64,000 nt of DNA from Marinobacter vulgaris (GCF_003344045.1 NZ_QFWX01000002.1:1-64000), one strand, 5' to 3'; positions 46,835-57,053 are shown, counted from the stretch's first letter. Translations and numbers: made by a program. The notes: a model not told the origin generated them from the sequence alone.

Positions 46835-48322
46835 TCATTCGGGGCGATCAGATGAAACTTCAATCCCCAGGCTGTCCCATATGTCATCGACACGTTTTTT
46901 CACGTCATCAGACATGGTAATGGGAGTACCCCATTCGCGATCGGTTTCGCCCGGCCACTTGCTGGTGGCGTCCATACCCATCTTCGAGCCCAAGCCAGAA
47001 ACCGGCGACGCAAAATCCAGGTAGTCAATAGGCGTGTTCTCCACCAGCATCGTGTCACGGGCCGGATCCATGCGTGTGGTCATCGCCCAGATCACGTCTT
47101 TCCAGTCCCGGGCGTTCACATCATCGTCGGTGACAATCACGAATTTGGTGTACATGAACTGCCGCAGGAATGACCATACGCCCATCATCACCCGTTTGGC
47201 ATGGCCGGGATACTGTTTCTTCATGGTCACCACGGCCAGGCGGTATGAGCAACCCTCCGGCGGCAGATAGAAATCCACGATCTCGGGAAACTGCTTCTGC
47301 AGGATGGGAATGAACACTTCGTTCAGCGCCACCCCGAGAATTGCCGGCTCATCGGGCGGGCGACCCGTATAGGTACTGTGATAAATCGGGTCTTTGCGGT
47401 GCGTCATCCGCTCCACGGTAAATACCGGGAACTGATCCACTTCGTTGTAATAACCGGTATGGTCTCCGAATGGGCCTTCGGGCGCCATGTCGTCGGGATA
47501 GATGAAGCCTTCCAGCACGATCTCGGCACTGGCCGGCACCTGCAGATCGCTGAGACCGCACTGCACCAGCTCGGTACGACCACCACGCAGAAGTCCGGCG
47601 AAGGCATACTCGGAGAGGCTGTCGGGCACCGGCGTTACCGCCCCCAGAATGGTCGCGGGATCCGCCCCGAGGGCGACAGCCACCGGATAGGGTTTGCCAG
47701 GATTGGCCTTCTGGAATTCCAGAAAGTCGAGCGCCCCACCACGATGACTGAGCCAGCGCATGATCAGCCGGTTACGACCTATGACCTGCTGGCGATAGAT
47801 GCCAAGGTTCTGGCGCTCCTTGTTCGGCCCGCGGGTAATCACCAGCGGCCAGGTTACCAGTGGCCCGGCATCCCCCGGCCAGCAGTGCTGCACCGGTATC
47901 TGGTACAGATCCACCTGGTCTTTCCCGATCACCACATCCTGGCAGGGAGCAGAGCGAAGCACCTTGGGGCTCATGCGCATCACCTGCCGGAACAGCGGCA
48001 GTTTTTCGATGGCATCCCGGAAGCCCTTGGGGGGATCGGGCTCCTTTAAAAAGGCAAGCAGCTTGCCGATATCCCTCAGCGCTGTAACGTTATCCTGCCC
48101 CATGCCCATGGCGACACGCCGGGGTGTACCAAACAGGTTGGCCAGCACGGGCATGTCGTAACCTTTGGGATTCTCGAACAACAAGGCGGGACCACCTGCC
48201 CTCAACGTGCGGTCGCAGATTTCGGTCATTTCCAGGCGAGGGTCAACTTCCACTGAAATCCGCTTCAGCTCACCGAGCTTTTCAAGCTGGTCAATGAAGT
48301 CTCTCAGATCGCTGTATTTCAT
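46835..48322 (-). CDS. ubiD: 4-hydroxy-3-polyprenylbenzoate decarboxylase UbiD
   Basis: This 495-residue prenylated-FMN enzyme removes the carboxyl group in ubiquinone synthesis. It starts [22 protein letters not shown]. It shows [61 protein letters not shown] and [16 protein letters not shown], including the catalytic Glu-Arg-Glu region. The start at 48322 follows GGAGCAGCCC; a 37-residue upstream extension runs into a repeat and is rejected. It needs prenyl-FMN from UbiX, which is not in the window. Confidence 0.95.
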   Translation of the reverse strand: MKYSDLRDFIDQLEKLGELKRISVEVDPRLEMTEICDRTLRAGGPALLFENPKGYDMPVLANLFGTPRRVAMGMGQDNVTALRDIGKLLAFLKEPDPPKGFRDAIEKLPLFRQVMRMSPKVLRSAPCQDVVIGKDQVDLYQIPVQHCWPGDAGPLVTWPLVITRGPNKERQNLGIYRQQVIGRNRLIMRWLSHRGGALDFLEFQKANPGKPYPVAVALGADPATILGAVTPVPDSLSEYAFAGLLRGGRTELVQCGLSDLQVPASAEIVLEGFIYPDDMAPEGPFGDHTGYYNEVDQFPVFTVERMTHRKDPIYHSTYTGRPPDEPAILGVALNEVFIPILQKQFPEIVDFYLPPEGCSYRLAVVTMKKQYPGHAKRVMMGVWSFLRQFMYTKFVIVTDDDVNARDWKDVIWAMTTRMDPARDTMLVENTPIDYLDFASPVSGLGSKMGMDATSKWPGETDREWGTPITMSDDVKKRVDDIWDSLGIEVSSDRPE

Positions 48323-48351
48323 GGGCTGCTCCGGTTTGACCTTGGGTGCAG

Positions 48352-48463
48352 GAACAGGATGCTGGATGTCTTCCCCAGACACGCCGTAAAACCCATCCCT
48401 GGGGGCTCGGCATTGCCATCCCTGGCAATGCACGGTCTGGGGAAGACATCCAGCACCCTGTTC
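48352..48463. repeat. Palindromic repeat element A (arms of about 29 bp)
   Basis: Arms at 48352-48380 and 48435-48463 match in inverted orientation over 29 bases with one mismatch. The 54-base interior carries ACGCCGTAAA, a CCATCCCTGG core and a second perfect 8-bp hairpin (48410-48431). The interior shares its motif order with element B at 48543-48649. It is the 5' leader region of ubiD, on the far side of rho. No gene is seen in 48323-48678 apart from the two elements. Confidence 0.75.
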
Positions 48464-48542
48464 ATCAGCCCCGAGTCAGCTGCAAACAAAGCGCATGACG
48501 CGCCTGAGACGGTATTAACGATGCGCGCGCGGAATCAGATCA

Positions 48543-48649
48543 ACAGCGCGGGGGCATTCCTCCCCGGAATGTGTCTTGCCAGGGATGGCAAGACCAAGCC
48601 TACAGGGACGTATTTACGGCGTGTCCGGGGAGGAATGCCCCCGCGCTGT
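48543..48649. repeat. Palindromic repeat element B (perfect 26-bp arms), opposite orientation to A
   Basis: The arms at 48543-48568 and 48624-48649 are exact inverted copies. The interior, read on the minus strand, is GACACGCCGTAAA then TACGTCCCTGTAGGCT and a stem around CCATCCCTGG, the same layout as element A but with unrelated arm sequences. It lies 29 bases past the rho stop, so it may terminate or stabilise the rho message. Confidence 0.75.
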
Positions 48650-48678
48650 ATGCCCCGGAACCCAAAGCGTTGTAAGAA

Positions 48679-49941
48679 TCAACGGCGCTTCATGGACTGG
48701 AAGAACTCGTCGTTGGTCTTGGTTTCCTTGAGCTTGTCCAGCAGGAACTCAATCGCAGCGGTGTCGTCGTCCATAGAGTGCAGCAGTTTGCGCAGAATCC
48801 AGATGCGCTGGATATCCGCCTCACTCATCAACAGATCCTCGCGGCGGGTACCGGAGCGGCGGATGTTCATCGCCGGGTAAACACGACGCTCGGCAATCTT
48901 GCGGTCCAGGTGCACTTCCATGTTGCCGGTACCCTTGAACTCCTCATAGATAACCTCGTCCATCTTGGATCCGGTATCCACAAGCGCCGTTGCCAGGATG
49001 GTCAGGCTTCCGCCCTCTTCCACGTTACGGGCCGCACCGAAGAAACGCTTCGGCTTTTCCAGGGCGTGAGCGTCTACACCACCGGTCAGGACCTTGCCGG
49101 ATGACGGAATCACCGTGTTGTAGGCACGGGCCAAGCGGGTAATGGAGTCCAGCAGGATCACCACGTCCTTCTTGTGCTCAACCAGGCGCTTGGCCTTTTC
49201 AATGACCATTTCGGCCACCTGCACGTGGCGGGCCGGTGGCTCGTCGAAGGTGGAGGCAATGACTTCACCGCGCACGGTACGCTGCATCTCCGTCACTTCT
49301 TCCGGACGCTCGTCAATCAGCAGTACCATTACATGGCACTCCGGATTGTTGCGAGTGATGGCCTGGGCAATGCCCTGCATCAGCAGCGTCTTACCGGCCT
49401 TGGGCGGAGAGACAATCAGACCGCGCTGGCCCTTGCCAATGGGAGAGACCAGATCAAGCACACGGGAGGACAGATCCTCGGTGCTGCCATTGCCGGCCTC
49501 AAGCATCAGGCGCTCATCCGGGAACAGCGGCGTCAGGTTCTCAAACAGAATCTTGTTGCGGGCGTTGTCCGGCTTGTCGAAGTTGATCTCGCTCACTTTC
49601 AACAGCGCAAAGTAGCGCTCGCCGTCTTTCGGCGGGCGGATCTTGCCGGCAACGGTATCGCCGGTCCGCAGGTTGAAGCGGCGGATCTGGCTGGGTGAAA
49701 CGTAGATATCGTCCGGGCCGGCGAGGTAGGAAGCGTCAGCGGAACGCAGAAAGCCGAAACCATCCTGCAAAATTTCCAGTACGCCATCACCATAGATGTC
49801 TTCGCCGCTTTTTGCGTGCTTCTTCAGAATTGCGAAGATGACATCCTGCTTGCGCGAACGAGCCAGGTTATCGAGGCCCATCTCTTGCGCAATATCGAGC
49901 AATTCGGGCACGGATTTCTGCTTGAGTTCAGTAAGATTCAT
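48679..49941 (-). CDS. rho: Transcription termination factor Rho
   Basis: This 420-residue RNA-dependent ATPase starts [22 protein letters not shown]. Its N-terminal RNA-binding fold includes [30 protein letters not shown]. The Walker A is [13 protein letters not shown], the Walker [11 protein letters not shown], the Q-loop region [24 protein letters not shown] and the arginine finger region [11 protein letters not shown]. Length is exactly the family's. It is transcribed alone here; the usual trxA neighbour lies 3 kb away beyond an oppositely oriented moa cluster. Confidence 0.97.
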   Translation of the reverse strand: MNLTELKQKSVPELLDIAQEMGLDNLARSRKQDVIFAILKKHAKSGEDIYGDGVLEILQDGFGFLRSADASYLAGPDDIYVSPSQIRRFNLRTGDTVAGKIRPPKDGERYFALLKVSEINFDKPDNARNKILFENLTPLFPDERLMLEAGNGSTEDLSSRVLDLVSPIGKGQRGLIVSPPKAGKTLLMQGIAQAITRNNPECHVMVLLIDERPEEVTEMQRTVRGEVIASTFDEPPARHVQVAEMVIEKAKRLVEHKKDVVILLDSITRLARAYNTVIPSSGKVLTGGVDAHALEKPKRFFGAARNVEEGGSLTILATALVDTGSKMDEVIYEEFKGTGNMEVHLDRKIAERRVYPAMNIRRSGTRREDLLMSEADIQRIWILRKLLHSMDDDTAAIEFLLDKLKETKTNDEFFQSMKRR

Positions 49942-50123
49942 AGGTTATTAGATTGTCAGGAATGGAAGTAAACGAACATTGGAATGACAGGGGTGCCCCT
50001 GAACGGATTGATCGGGTATACGTTGAACTAGGTGCTGGCCAGATGGAGCAACCGGTGTAGATGAAGTCCGGAAAAGAACTGAAGCCAGAGACAGGAAGAA
50101 CAACCGTTCACCGGGCAACAGCG

Positions 50124-50153
50124 ATAATCGACTACCTTGCGTATCAATGTCAA
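50124..50153 (-). promoter_or_regulatory. Candidate sigma-70 promoter of rho
   Basis: On the minus strand TTGACA (50153-50148), 18 bases, then GATTAT (50129-50124) form a good promoter, giving a leader of about 175 bases before rho. A long leader is usual for rho, which controls its own attenuation. No gene or other clear element was seen in the rest of 49942-50309. Confidence 0.6.
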
Positions 50154-50309
50154 GTAATGTTGCCCGATTTTGAATTGATTCCCCTTTTTGCAGCTTTACA
50201 CGCCAGTCCCGGGACTGGATCGCATCCCTCTGAGGGGTTACTCCCCTTCCATTTATCAGCGCAGATGCGGATACTGGCGCAATGACTTTACCGACTTTGG
50301 AGAGCGTCC

Positions 50310-50882
50310 ATGAGCAGTGACACCACCAGTGAACTGAAGCCCCTGAATATTGCCCTGTTAACCGTGTCTGACACCCGTGGCGCGCCTGAGGATTCTTCCG
50401 GGCAATTTCTGGAGGACAGTGTGATCGAGGCAGGCCACAGACTGATTGCCCGTCGCATCCTGCCGGACGATGTCTACCTGGTTCGGGCACTGATGTCAGG
50501 CTGGATTGCCGACCCGGAGGTCAATGTGGTCATCATTACCGGCGGCACCGGCTTCCACGATCGCGACAGCACGCCGGAAGCCGTCGCTCCGTTACTGGAC
50601 AAGACCATCGACGGGTTTGGCGAGGAATTCCGCCGCTTGTCCGCCAGCGAGATCGGGACATCCACGGTTCAGTCGCGCACGTTCGGCGGGATGGCGAACA
50701 AGACCATCATTTTCTGCCTGCCCGGCTCCACCGGCGCCTGCCGTACAGGCTGGAACGGTATTCTCAGCTCGCAGCTGGACAGTCGCCATGGCCCCTGCAA
50801 TTTCTCGGCACTGGTACTCGGTAAACAGGACCGCCCTGTCCACCGGATCAACCAGGTCATTGGCGAGCGTTCGGAGCGATAA
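50310..50882 (+). CDS. moaB: Molybdenum cofactor biosynthesis protein MoaB
   Basis: This 190-residue protein of the MoaB/MogA group starts after GGAGAG. It has [46 protein letters not shown], the molybdopterin-binding region with [16 protein letters not shown], and [18 protein letters not shown]. It adenylates molybdopterin or has a related role in the cofactor pathway. It leads an operon moaB-moeA-moaD-moaE; moaA and moaC are not here. Confidence 0.94.
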   Translation: MSSDTTSELKPLNIALLTVSDTRGAPEDSSGQFLEDSVIEAGHRLIARRILPDDVYLVRALMSGWIADPEVNVVIITGGTGFHDRDSTPEAVAPLLDKTIDGFGEEFRRLSASEIGTSTVQSRTFGGMANKTIIFCLPGSTGACRTGWNGILSSQLDSRHGPCNFSALVLGKQDRPVHRINQVIGERSER

Positions 50883-50885
50883 TCC

Positions 50886-52100
50886 ATGACAAGCCCAGAC
50901 CTTACTCCCGTTGGCGACGCCATTAACCACCTGCTTTCGCAGGCCCGCCCTGTCACAGGCCATGAAACGGTGGCGCTCAAGGACAGCCTGGACCGGGTCC
51001 TGGCAGAGGACTACCTGGTTCCGGCGGACGTGCCACCCGCCGATAACAGCGCGGTGGATGGCTATGCCGTTCGTGCCGGCGACCTCTCCGGTGAGGGCCC
51101 CTTGCCAGTATCCGGCCGGGTAGCCGCAGGCGAAGCACCCGGCGCCCTTGAACCCGGCACTGCGGTGCGTATTTTCACGGGTTCGGAAATTCCATCAGGT
51201 GCCGATTCGGTCATCATGCAGGAGCGAGTGACGGTATCTGATGAGGGTGTAACTGTTAATGCGCCGGTAAGCGAAGGCCAGAATATCCGTCGCCAGGGGC
51301 AGGACCTGGTAAGGGGTGAACTAGCTTTGCGGGCGGGCACAAAAATCCGCCCCCAGGAAATGGGCCTGCTGGGCTCCATGGGCGTGGCCGACGTTGCCGT
51401 GTACACAAAACTCAAAGTTGCCATACTCACCACCGGTGACGAATTGATTGACCCGGGCAAGCCACTGGGACCGGGCCAGATCTACAATACCAATCGTTTT
51501 ACCATGCTGGGACTGCTTTCAAAGGCCGGCTGTGAGGTGACCCTGTGTGAGACGCTGGAAGATTCCCGTGATGCCACCCGCAGCACACTCAGAAGGGCAG
51601 CGGCCGAGGCCGACCTGATCATCACCAGCGGTGGCGTGTCGGTGGGCGAGGAGGATCATATACGAGCGGTGCTCGAAGAGTCAGGCGACCTCTCCCTTTG
51701 GCGGCTGGCCATCAAGCCGGGCAAACCCCTGGCTTTCGGCACAATTGACGGCATCCCCGTACTGGGCCTGCCTGGCAACCCGGCGACGGTGCTGGTCACC
51801 TTTGTAATTGTGGGCATGCCGTTTATCCGCGCCAGCCAGGGCCGGATAGGGGTTTCAGTGCGAGGGGAGCAGATGCCGGCCGGGTTTTTCACGGAGCAGA
51901 CCTCAGTTCGCCGGGAGTATGTCCGTGCCCGCAAGAGCATCGGCGATAATGGCCCGGTGGTCACTGCCCATCCCAACCAGAGCTCTGGCGTACTGAGCTC
52001 TGCATGCTGGGCCGACGGGCTGGCTGTGGTTCCGGAAAACGAGACAATCAGCCAGGGCGACCCTGTAATCTACTACTCGTTTGCAGAACTCTTGGAATAA
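50886..52100 (+). CDS. moeA: Molybdopterin molybdenumtransferase MoeA
   Basis: This 404-residue enzyme inserts molybdate into adenylylated molybdopterin. Key segments are PPADNSAVDGYAVRAGDL, RIFTGSEIPSGADSVIMQE, EGQNIRRQGQDLVRGEL and ITSGGVSVGEEDHI, with IKPGKPLAFG...LGLPGNPATVLVTF in the catalytic domain. Length and order match. The start is three bases after moaB and the stop three bases before moaD. Confidence 0.96.
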   Translation: MTSPDLTPVGDAINHLLSQARPVTGHETVALKDSLDRVLAEDYLVPADVPPADNSAVDGYAVRAGDLSGEGPLPVSGRVAAGEAPGALEPGTAVRIFTGSEIPSGADSVIMQERVTVSDEGVTVNAPVSEGQNIRRQGQDLVRGELALRAGTKIRPQEMGLLGSMGVADVAVYTKLKVAILTTGDELIDPGKPLGPGQIYNTNRFTMLGLLSKAGCEVTLCETLEDSRDATRSTLRRAAAEADLIITSGGVSVGEEDHIRAVLEESGDLSLWRLAIKPGKPLAFGTIDGIPVLGLPGNPATVLVTFVIVGMPFIRASQGRIGVSVRGEQMPAGFFTEQTSVRREYVRARKSIGDNGPVVTAHPNQSSGVLSSACWADGLAVVPENETISQGDPVIYYSFAELLE

Positions 52101-52103
52101 ATC

Positions 52104-52367
52104 ATGACGACAGACAATACCATCGTTGTTAAGTTTTTCGCCCGCCTGCGGGAGGAACTGGATACGGCTACGCTGGAGATAGAAGCCGAACCCGGACTGA
52201 CAGCAGGTCGACTGCTGCAGGATCTCGCCGCAAAAGGGGGCAACTGGGCTCAGTTGGACGGCGCGCAACCGGTCATGATTGCGGTCAATCAGGTGATGAC
52301 AAAACCGGAGAAGGAATTGCAGGCAGGTGATGAAGTGGCCTTTTTCCCACCGGTGACGGGAGGTTGA
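52104..52367 (+). CDS. moaD: Molybdopterin synthase sulfur carrier subunit MoaD
   Basis: This 87-residue ubiquitin-like protein ends in the required Gly-Gly (FFPPVTGG), which becomes a thiocarboxylate. It has IVVKFFARLREELD at the start and AGDEVAFFPPV at the end. It pairs with MoaE, encoded directly downstream, to add the dithiolene sulfurs. It is slightly longer than the E. coli protein (81 residues). Confidence 0.94.
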   Translation: MTTDNTIVVKFFARLREELDTATLEIEAEPGLTAGRLLQDLAAKGGNWAQLDGAQPVMIAVNQVMTKPEKELQAGDEVAFFPPVTGG

Positions 52368-52368
52368 T

Positions 52369-52815
52369 GTGATTCGGGTTCAGCAACAGGATTTTGATCC
52401 TGCGGAGGAGTACCACGCACTCCGGGACAGCGGTTCCGGGACCGGAGCCATTGCCACCTTTACCGGTCTGGTCCGGGACAGTGGCGACCTGAAAGGTGTG
52501 ACCGGACTGTTTCTGGAACATTATCCGGGGATGACGGAGCAGGTGATCGAGGGTCTGGTTCGTGAGGCTTCCCAGCGCTGGGACGTTCGTGAAGCCCGGG
52601 TGATCCATCGGATAGGACGCCTGGCGCTGAGCGAGCAGATTGTGTTTGTGGGAGTCTGCAGCGCCCACCGTGGGGATGCGTTTGCGGCCTGCGAGTTCAT
52701 TATGGATGCGCTGAAGACGTCGGCGCCATTCTGGAAGAAGGAGATTACCGGCGATAGCGAGCACTGGGTGGAGCAGAAGGCTGCTGATCGGGATCGGTCT
52801 CAGAGCTGGGATTAA
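52369..52815 (+). CDS. moaE: Molybdopterin synthase catalytic subunit MoaE
   Basis: This 148-residue protein starts with GTG after GGGAGG. It shows TGAIATFTGLVRDSG, LFLEHYPGMTEQVIEGLVREA, VIHRIGRLALSEQIVFVGVCSAHR and APFWKKEITGDSEHWVEQKAAD with the catalytic lysines. It forms the MoaD-MoaE heterotetramer. It is the last gene of the cluster and convergent with trxA. Confidence 0.95.
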   Translation: MIRVQQQDFDPAEEYHALRDSGSGTGAIATFTGLVRDSGDLKGVTGLFLEHYPGMTEQVIEGLVREASQRWDVREARVIHRIGRLALSEQIVFVGVCSAHRGDAFAACEFIMDALKTSAPFWKKEITGDSEHWVEQKAADRDRSQSWD

Positions 52816-52842
52816 CGACTGAAATTTTGACCGGAAGGCAAT

Positions 52843-52876
52843 AAAAAACCGCCCGTGAACCTTCGCTCAGGGGCGG
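52843..52876 (-). terminator. Terminator of trxA (minus strand)
   Basis: On the minus strand the arms CCGCCC / GGGCGG enclose a smaller TGA/TCA pairing and are followed by six T residues. It lies 19 bases after the trxA stop and also separates it from convergent moaE. Confidence 0.8.
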
Positions 52877-52895
52877 CTTTGACCGGAAACAGCAA

Positions 52896-53222
52896 TCAGA
52901 GATTGCTGTCCAGGAATGCGGCCAGCTGGGATTTGGACAGGGCGCCCACTTTGGTAGCGTCCACGTTGCCGTTCTTGAACAGCATAAGCGTGGGGATACC
53001 GCGGATGTTGAACTTCGGCGGTGTCTGTTCGTTTTCATCGATGTTCAGTTTGCAGACTTTCAGTTTGCCTTCGTACTCTTCGGCCATTTCTTCCAGGACC
53101 GGTGCGATCATCTTGCAGGGGCCACACCACTCAGCCCAGTAGTCCACCAGTACCGGTAAGTCTGACTGCAGCACATCCTGCTCAAAAGAGGCATCTGTAA
53201 CGTTTACGATATTTCCACTCAT
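52896..53222 (-). CDS. trxA: Thioredoxin
   Basis: This 108-residue thioredoxin has the WCGPCK active site in [21 protein letters not shown], the cis-proline segment [12 protein letters not shown] and the usual length. It is a general cytoplasmic disulfide reductase. It is normally found just upstream of rho in this lineage, and here it is still in the same direction but separated by the moa genes. Confidence 0.96.
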   Translation of the reverse strand: MSGNIVNVTDASFEQDVLQSDLPVLVDYWAEWCGPCKMIAPVLEEMAEEYEGKLKVCKLNIDENEQTPPKFNIRGIPTLMLFKNGNVDATKVGALSKSQLAAFLDSNL

Positions 53223-53424
53223 TTCAGTTTCCCGATTCGTGCATCTGCCAACGGCACTAGCCGCCTGGTGATGCTATTGACTGTTGCTGACGGTCACTGC
53301 CTTTGGCTATCTGCAACCGTTCACCGTGATCGTAGTACGCAATACTTTACGCGATTGTTCACGGGTATGTGAAGCGCTTCCTTCAGCCCGGACCCTTCGG
53401 ATTACACTGACCAATAGCGCGCCA

Positions 53425-53452
53425 TTGCGTTACACGGCATATCGCTTATAGT
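53425..53452 (+). promoter_or_regulatory. Candidate promoter of ppx
   Basis: TTGCGT at 53425-53430, a 16-base spacer and TATAGT at 53447-53452 form a moderate sigma-70 promoter about 140 bases before the ppx start. The trxA promoter on the other strand could not be placed. Nothing else was found in 53223-53592. Confidence 0.45.
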
Positions 53453-53592
53453 GATCACCAAGCGCGGCGGATAGTCCACCCGCTATCGCAGTGTCACAGG
53501 TTATCAACCAACCGTGGGCGAGGTTTCCCTCACACGGCTTATCAATCTCCTCCCCCCTGTTTATAGGGCCCGGAAGAAGGAATTCAATACAC

Positions 53593-55104
53593 GTGACGGC
53601 CAACTCCCCCGCCACTCCGCCAGAACTGCTCGCCGCAATCGATATGGGCTCCAACAGTTTCCACATGGTGGTGGCCCGCCTTGTTCATGGTGAGATCCGC
53701 ACCCTGGAAAAGATGGGCGAGAAGGTTCAGCTCGGGGCTGGCCTGGACAGGTACAACCGCCTTACCGAAGAAGCCCAGGAACGGGCTATGGCCTGCCTCA
53801 GCCGGTTTGCTCAAAGGCTTCAGGGGATGCCGCCGGAGGCGGTTCAGGTAGTGGGGACCAATGCCCTGCGGGTGGCCCGCAACACCCATGAGTTCATGGC
53901 CCGTGCGGAGGAAGTGCTGGGCTATCCGGTGGAGATCATCGCCGGCCGGGAGGAGGCTCGCCTGATCTATCTGGGCGTGTCCCACACGCTGTCCGACGAC
54001 AGCGGCCGCCGACTGGTGATTGATATTGGGGGCGGTAGCACAGAATTCATCATTGGTGAGCGTTTCGAGCCCCAGGAACTGGAAAGCCTGCACATGGGCT
54101 GCGTGTCATTCCGCAACCGTTACTTCCCCGACGGCAAGATCACCCGCAAGCAGATGGACAAAGCCGTTACCCATGCCGAGCAGGAGCTGCTTAATATCCG
54201 GCAGAACTTCCGCACCAAGGGCTGGCAGAGTGCCGTAGGATCCTCCGGTTCGATCAAGGCCATTGCCAGCGTGTTGGCGAGTCTCAAGATTACCGATGGC
54301 ACCATCACCCTCAAGGCCATGAACGAGCTCAGAAAACGCCTGGTGGACATGGGCAAGGTCGAGAAGCTTGCCGACCTCGGGGTGCGCGCCGACCGGCAGA
54401 GCATTTTCCCGGCCGGGTTTGCGATACTGATGGGAGCGTTCCAGTCACTGCAGATAGAGGAACTGACGTTTGCCGACGGTGCCCTGCGGGAGGGGCTGCT
54501 TTACGATATAGCCGGCCGCATTCAGCACGAGGACGTGCGGGAGAGGACCATCCAGGCTCTGCAGGAGCGCTACCATGTGGATCAGGAGCACGGCGGCGCC
54601 GTGGAGGAGACCGCTATCGCGGCCTGGCAACAGGTGGCCGATGCCTGGGCGCTAAACACACCGGCTGATGAGGAAGTGTTGCGTTGGGCCTGCCGGCTGC
54701 ATGAAATCGGCCTCACCATTTCACACAGCCAGTACCACAAGCACGGTGCCTACCTGCTGCGCTACTCCGATCTCCCCGGCTTCAGCCAGCAATTCCAGCG
54801 CGACCTGGCGACCCTGGTTCGCGGGCATCGGCGTAAGTTTTCTTCCGCCATTTTCGAGGGGCTCGACCCCGAGGATATTCCCCGCTTGCGCTATCTGTGT
54901 GTGCTGGTTCGCCTCGCTGTGCTGCTGCAGCACCCGCGCAATCACGAGCAACCACCGGAACTGCATCTGCGCCCTTCAACCAATGGCCTTACCGTGGAAT
55001 TCCCGACCGGCTGGCTGGATGACCGCCCCCTTACTCTTGCTGATCTTGAGAATGAGCGGGACTATCTCGCCAAACAGGATTTTAACCTGGCAGTGAACAT
55101 CTAG
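53593..55104 (+). CDS. ppx: Exopolyphosphatase (Ppx/GppA family)
   Basis: This 503-residue enzyme removes terminal phosphate from polyphosphate. The ATPase-like fold shows AAIDMGSNSFHMVVARL, GTNALRVARNTHEFM, GREEARLIYLGVSH and VIDIGGGSTEFIIGE. A C-terminal HD-like domain has CRLHEIGLTISHSQYHKHGAYLL. The GTG at 53593 matches the family start; an upstream in-frame ATG at 53491 adds 34 residues without match. It is convergent with the ABC-F gene and overlaps it by four bases. PPX/GppA enzymes can also act on pppGpp. Confidence 0.92.
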   Translation: MTANSPATPPELLAAIDMGSNSFHMVVARLVHGEIRTLEKMGEKVQLGAGLDRYNRLTEEAQERAMACLSRFAQRLQGMPPEAVQVVGTNALRVARNTHEFMARAEEVLGYPVEIIAGREEARLIYLGVSHTLSDDSGRRLVIDIGGGSTEFIIGERFEPQELESLHMGCVSFRNRYFPDGKITRKQMDKAVTHAEQELLNIRQNFRTKGWQSAVGSSGSIKAIASVLASLKITDGTITLKAMNELRKRLVDMGKVEKLADLGVRADRQSIFPAGFAILMGAFQSLQIEELTFADGALREGLLYDIAGRIQHEDVRERTIQALQERYHVDQEHGGAVEETAIAAWQQVADAWALNTPADEEVLRWACRLHEIGLTISHSQYHKHGAYLLRYSDLPGFSQQFQRDLATLVRGHRRKFSSAIFEGLDPEDIPRLRYLCVLVRLAVLLQHPRNHEQPPELHLRPSTNGLTVEFPTGWLDDRPLTLADLENERDYLAKQDFNLAVNI

Positions 55105-57053
55105 GACGCCAGATCCGCCTCCAGGCTTTCGACTGCCTCGCTGATATCAAGCCACTCCGCTTCGACCTCTGCAAGACGGCTCTTGGCGGCGGCCTGCTGC
55201 CCCAACAGTTCTTTCAGCTTCTGTTTGCCCTGATCGGCATAGAGATCAGGCTCGGACAGGTCCTGCTCCAGTGCCATCAAGGTGGACTGTAGCTTGTCCA
55301 TTTCCTTCTCCAGCGCTGCCTGCTGCTTGCGGTAGGGGCTGAGTCTCTGGCGAATAGCTGCTTCCGCCCGTTTGCGGGCCTTGCGATCCTCCGCATTCTC
55401 GCCGGCGCCCGGAGCCTCTTTCTCCGCTACTGAACCAGCAGAAACGCTGGTGCTCTCACGTCGCGGGGCCTCTGTTTCATCCTTGCGCCGATCTGCCAGC
55501 CAGCGCTCGTAATCTTCCAGGTCGCCATCGTATTCCGTCACCCGGCCGTCGTTCACCAGCCAGAAATCATCCACCGTGTTACGCAACAGGTGGCGATCGT
55601 GGGAGACCACAACAATGGCTCCGTCGAAATTCTGCAAGGCCATGGTCAGGGCCTGGCGCATTTCCAGATCCAGATGGTTGGTGGGCTCGTCAAGCAACAG
55701 CAGGTTGGGCTTTTGCCAGGCAATAACGGCCAGGGCCACGCGGGCTTTTTCACCGCCTGAAAACGAGCGGATGGCGCTCAGGGCTCCGTCTCCGTGAAAG
55801 TCGAAACCTCCCAGGAAATTGCGGATGCTCTGCTCCGATGCCCGGGGAGACAGCCGCTGCAGGTGCAGAAAGGGGCTGGCATTCAGGTCCAGGGATTCCA
55901 GCTGGTGCTGGGCAAAATAGCCGATGGCCAGGTGCTCGCCGGTGGTCCGCTCACCACGAAGCAGCGTGCCCTCACCCCGCAGGGCATCCATGAGAGTGGA
56001 TTTACCGGCCCCGTTGGGGCCCAGCAGGCCAATACGACTTCCAGGCAGGAGGGAGAGATTAATCCCCTCGAGAATGACCGTTTCATCGTAACCGGCGGCA
56101 CCGTTGCGGATGGTCAGCAGTGGGTTGGAGACCTTGTCGGCCACCGGAAATTCGAAACTGAACGGCGAATCCACATGGGCGGGGGCGATTTTCTCCATCC
56201 GCTCCAGCGCTTTAACCCGGCTCTGGGCCTGGCGGGCCTTGGTCGCCTGGGCCCTGAACCGATCAATGAACCGCTGGATCTCGGCGATCTTGGCCTGCTG
56301 GCGTTCATAGCCGGCCTGCTGCTGGGCGAGACGCTCACTGCGCTGGGTTTCGAACGCTGAGTAATTACCCGTATAAAGCTCCAGGGTTCGCCGGTCGAAA
56401 TGCACAAGATGTGTCGCCACACGATCCATGAAGTCCCGGTCGTGGGAAATGAACAGCAGCGTGCCTTCGTAACGCCGCAGCCAGTTTTCCAGCCACAGAC
56501 AGGCATCCAGATCCAGGTGGTTGGTGGGCTCATCCAGCAGCAACAGGTCCGACGGACGCATCAAAGCCTGGGCCAGATTCAGACGTATCCGCCAGCCGCC
56601 GGAAAATGAAGATACCGGCCGCTCCACGTCGGCATCGGAAAATCCGAGCCCCCGCAACAGCGACTCCGCCCGGCGCGGCGCGGACCAGGCTTCGTGAATG
56701 TCCAGCTCACCATGAATACGGGCAGCGGCGTGATCGTCGCCGTGTTTTTCCGCCAGGTCCAGCTCGGCCTCCATGCGCCGCAGGTCATGATCTCCATCCA
56801 GCACAAAATCCCGGGCGCTGCGGGACGAGGCGGCCACTTCCTGCGCCATGTGGGCAATTCGGCAGCCACCGGGCAAGGACACACTACCCTGCTCCGGTGA
56901 CAACTGCCCCAGCAATAACTGGAACAGACTGGACTTTCCGGCGCCATTGGCACCGACTATAGCCACCCGTTGGCCGGGCTGGACGGTCAGGTTGACGGCT
57001 TCTAGCAACCAGACGCCACCCCGTTGTAAACTGAGATCGGTTATCGTTAGCAT
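55101..57053 (-). CDS. ABC-F family ATPase, YheS/Uup-like
   Basis: This 650-residue protein has two ABC cassettes and no membrane part. First: VGANGAGKSSLFQLL, SSFSGGWRIRLNLAQAL, LLLLDEPTNHLDLDA. Second: LLGPNGAGKSTLMDAL, RSFSGGEKARVALAVIA, LLLLDEPTNHLDLEM. The interdomain linker (SAFETQRSERLAQQQAGYERQQAKIAEI) is the ABC-F arm. A C-terminal coiled coil follows a charged linker. YheS is the closest by layout and length; these proteins act on the ribosome to relieve stalled translation. Confidence 0.9.
   Translation of the reverse strand: MLTITDLSLQRGGVWLLEAVNLTVQPGQRVAIVGANGAGKSSLFQLLLGQLSPEQGSVSLPGGCRIAHMAQEVAASSRSARDFVLDGDHDLRRMEAELDLAEKHGDDHAAARIHGELDIHEAWSAPRRAESLLRGLGFSDADVERPVSSFSGGWRIRLNLAQALMRPSDLLLLDEPTNHLDLDACLWLENWLRRYEGTLLFISHDRDFMDRVATHLVHFDRRTLELYTGNYSAFETQRSERLAQQQAGYERQQAKIAEIQRFIDRFRAQATKARQAQSRVKALERMEKIAPAHVDSPFSFEFPVADKVSNPLLTIRNGAAGYDETVILEGINLSLLPGSRIGLLGPNGAGKSTLMDALRGEGTLLRGERTTGEHLAIGYFAQHQLESLDLNASPFLHLQRLSPRASEQSIRNFLGGFDFHGDGALSAIRSFSGGEKARVALAVIAWQKPNLLLLDEPTNHLDLEMRQALTMALQNFDGAIVVVSHDRHLLRNTVDDFWLVNDGRVTEYDGDLEDYERWLADRRKDETEAPRRESTSVSAGSVAEKEAPGAGENAEDRKARKRAEAAIRQRLSPYRKQQAALEKEMDKLQSTLMALEQDLSEPDLYADQGKQKLKELLGQQAAAKSRLAEVEAEWLDISEAVESLEADLAS

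Noticed and set aside
48352..48649. The two palindromic units considered as a CRISPR array
   Set aside because: There are only two units, in opposite orientation, with long self-complementary arms and no regular spacers or cas genes.
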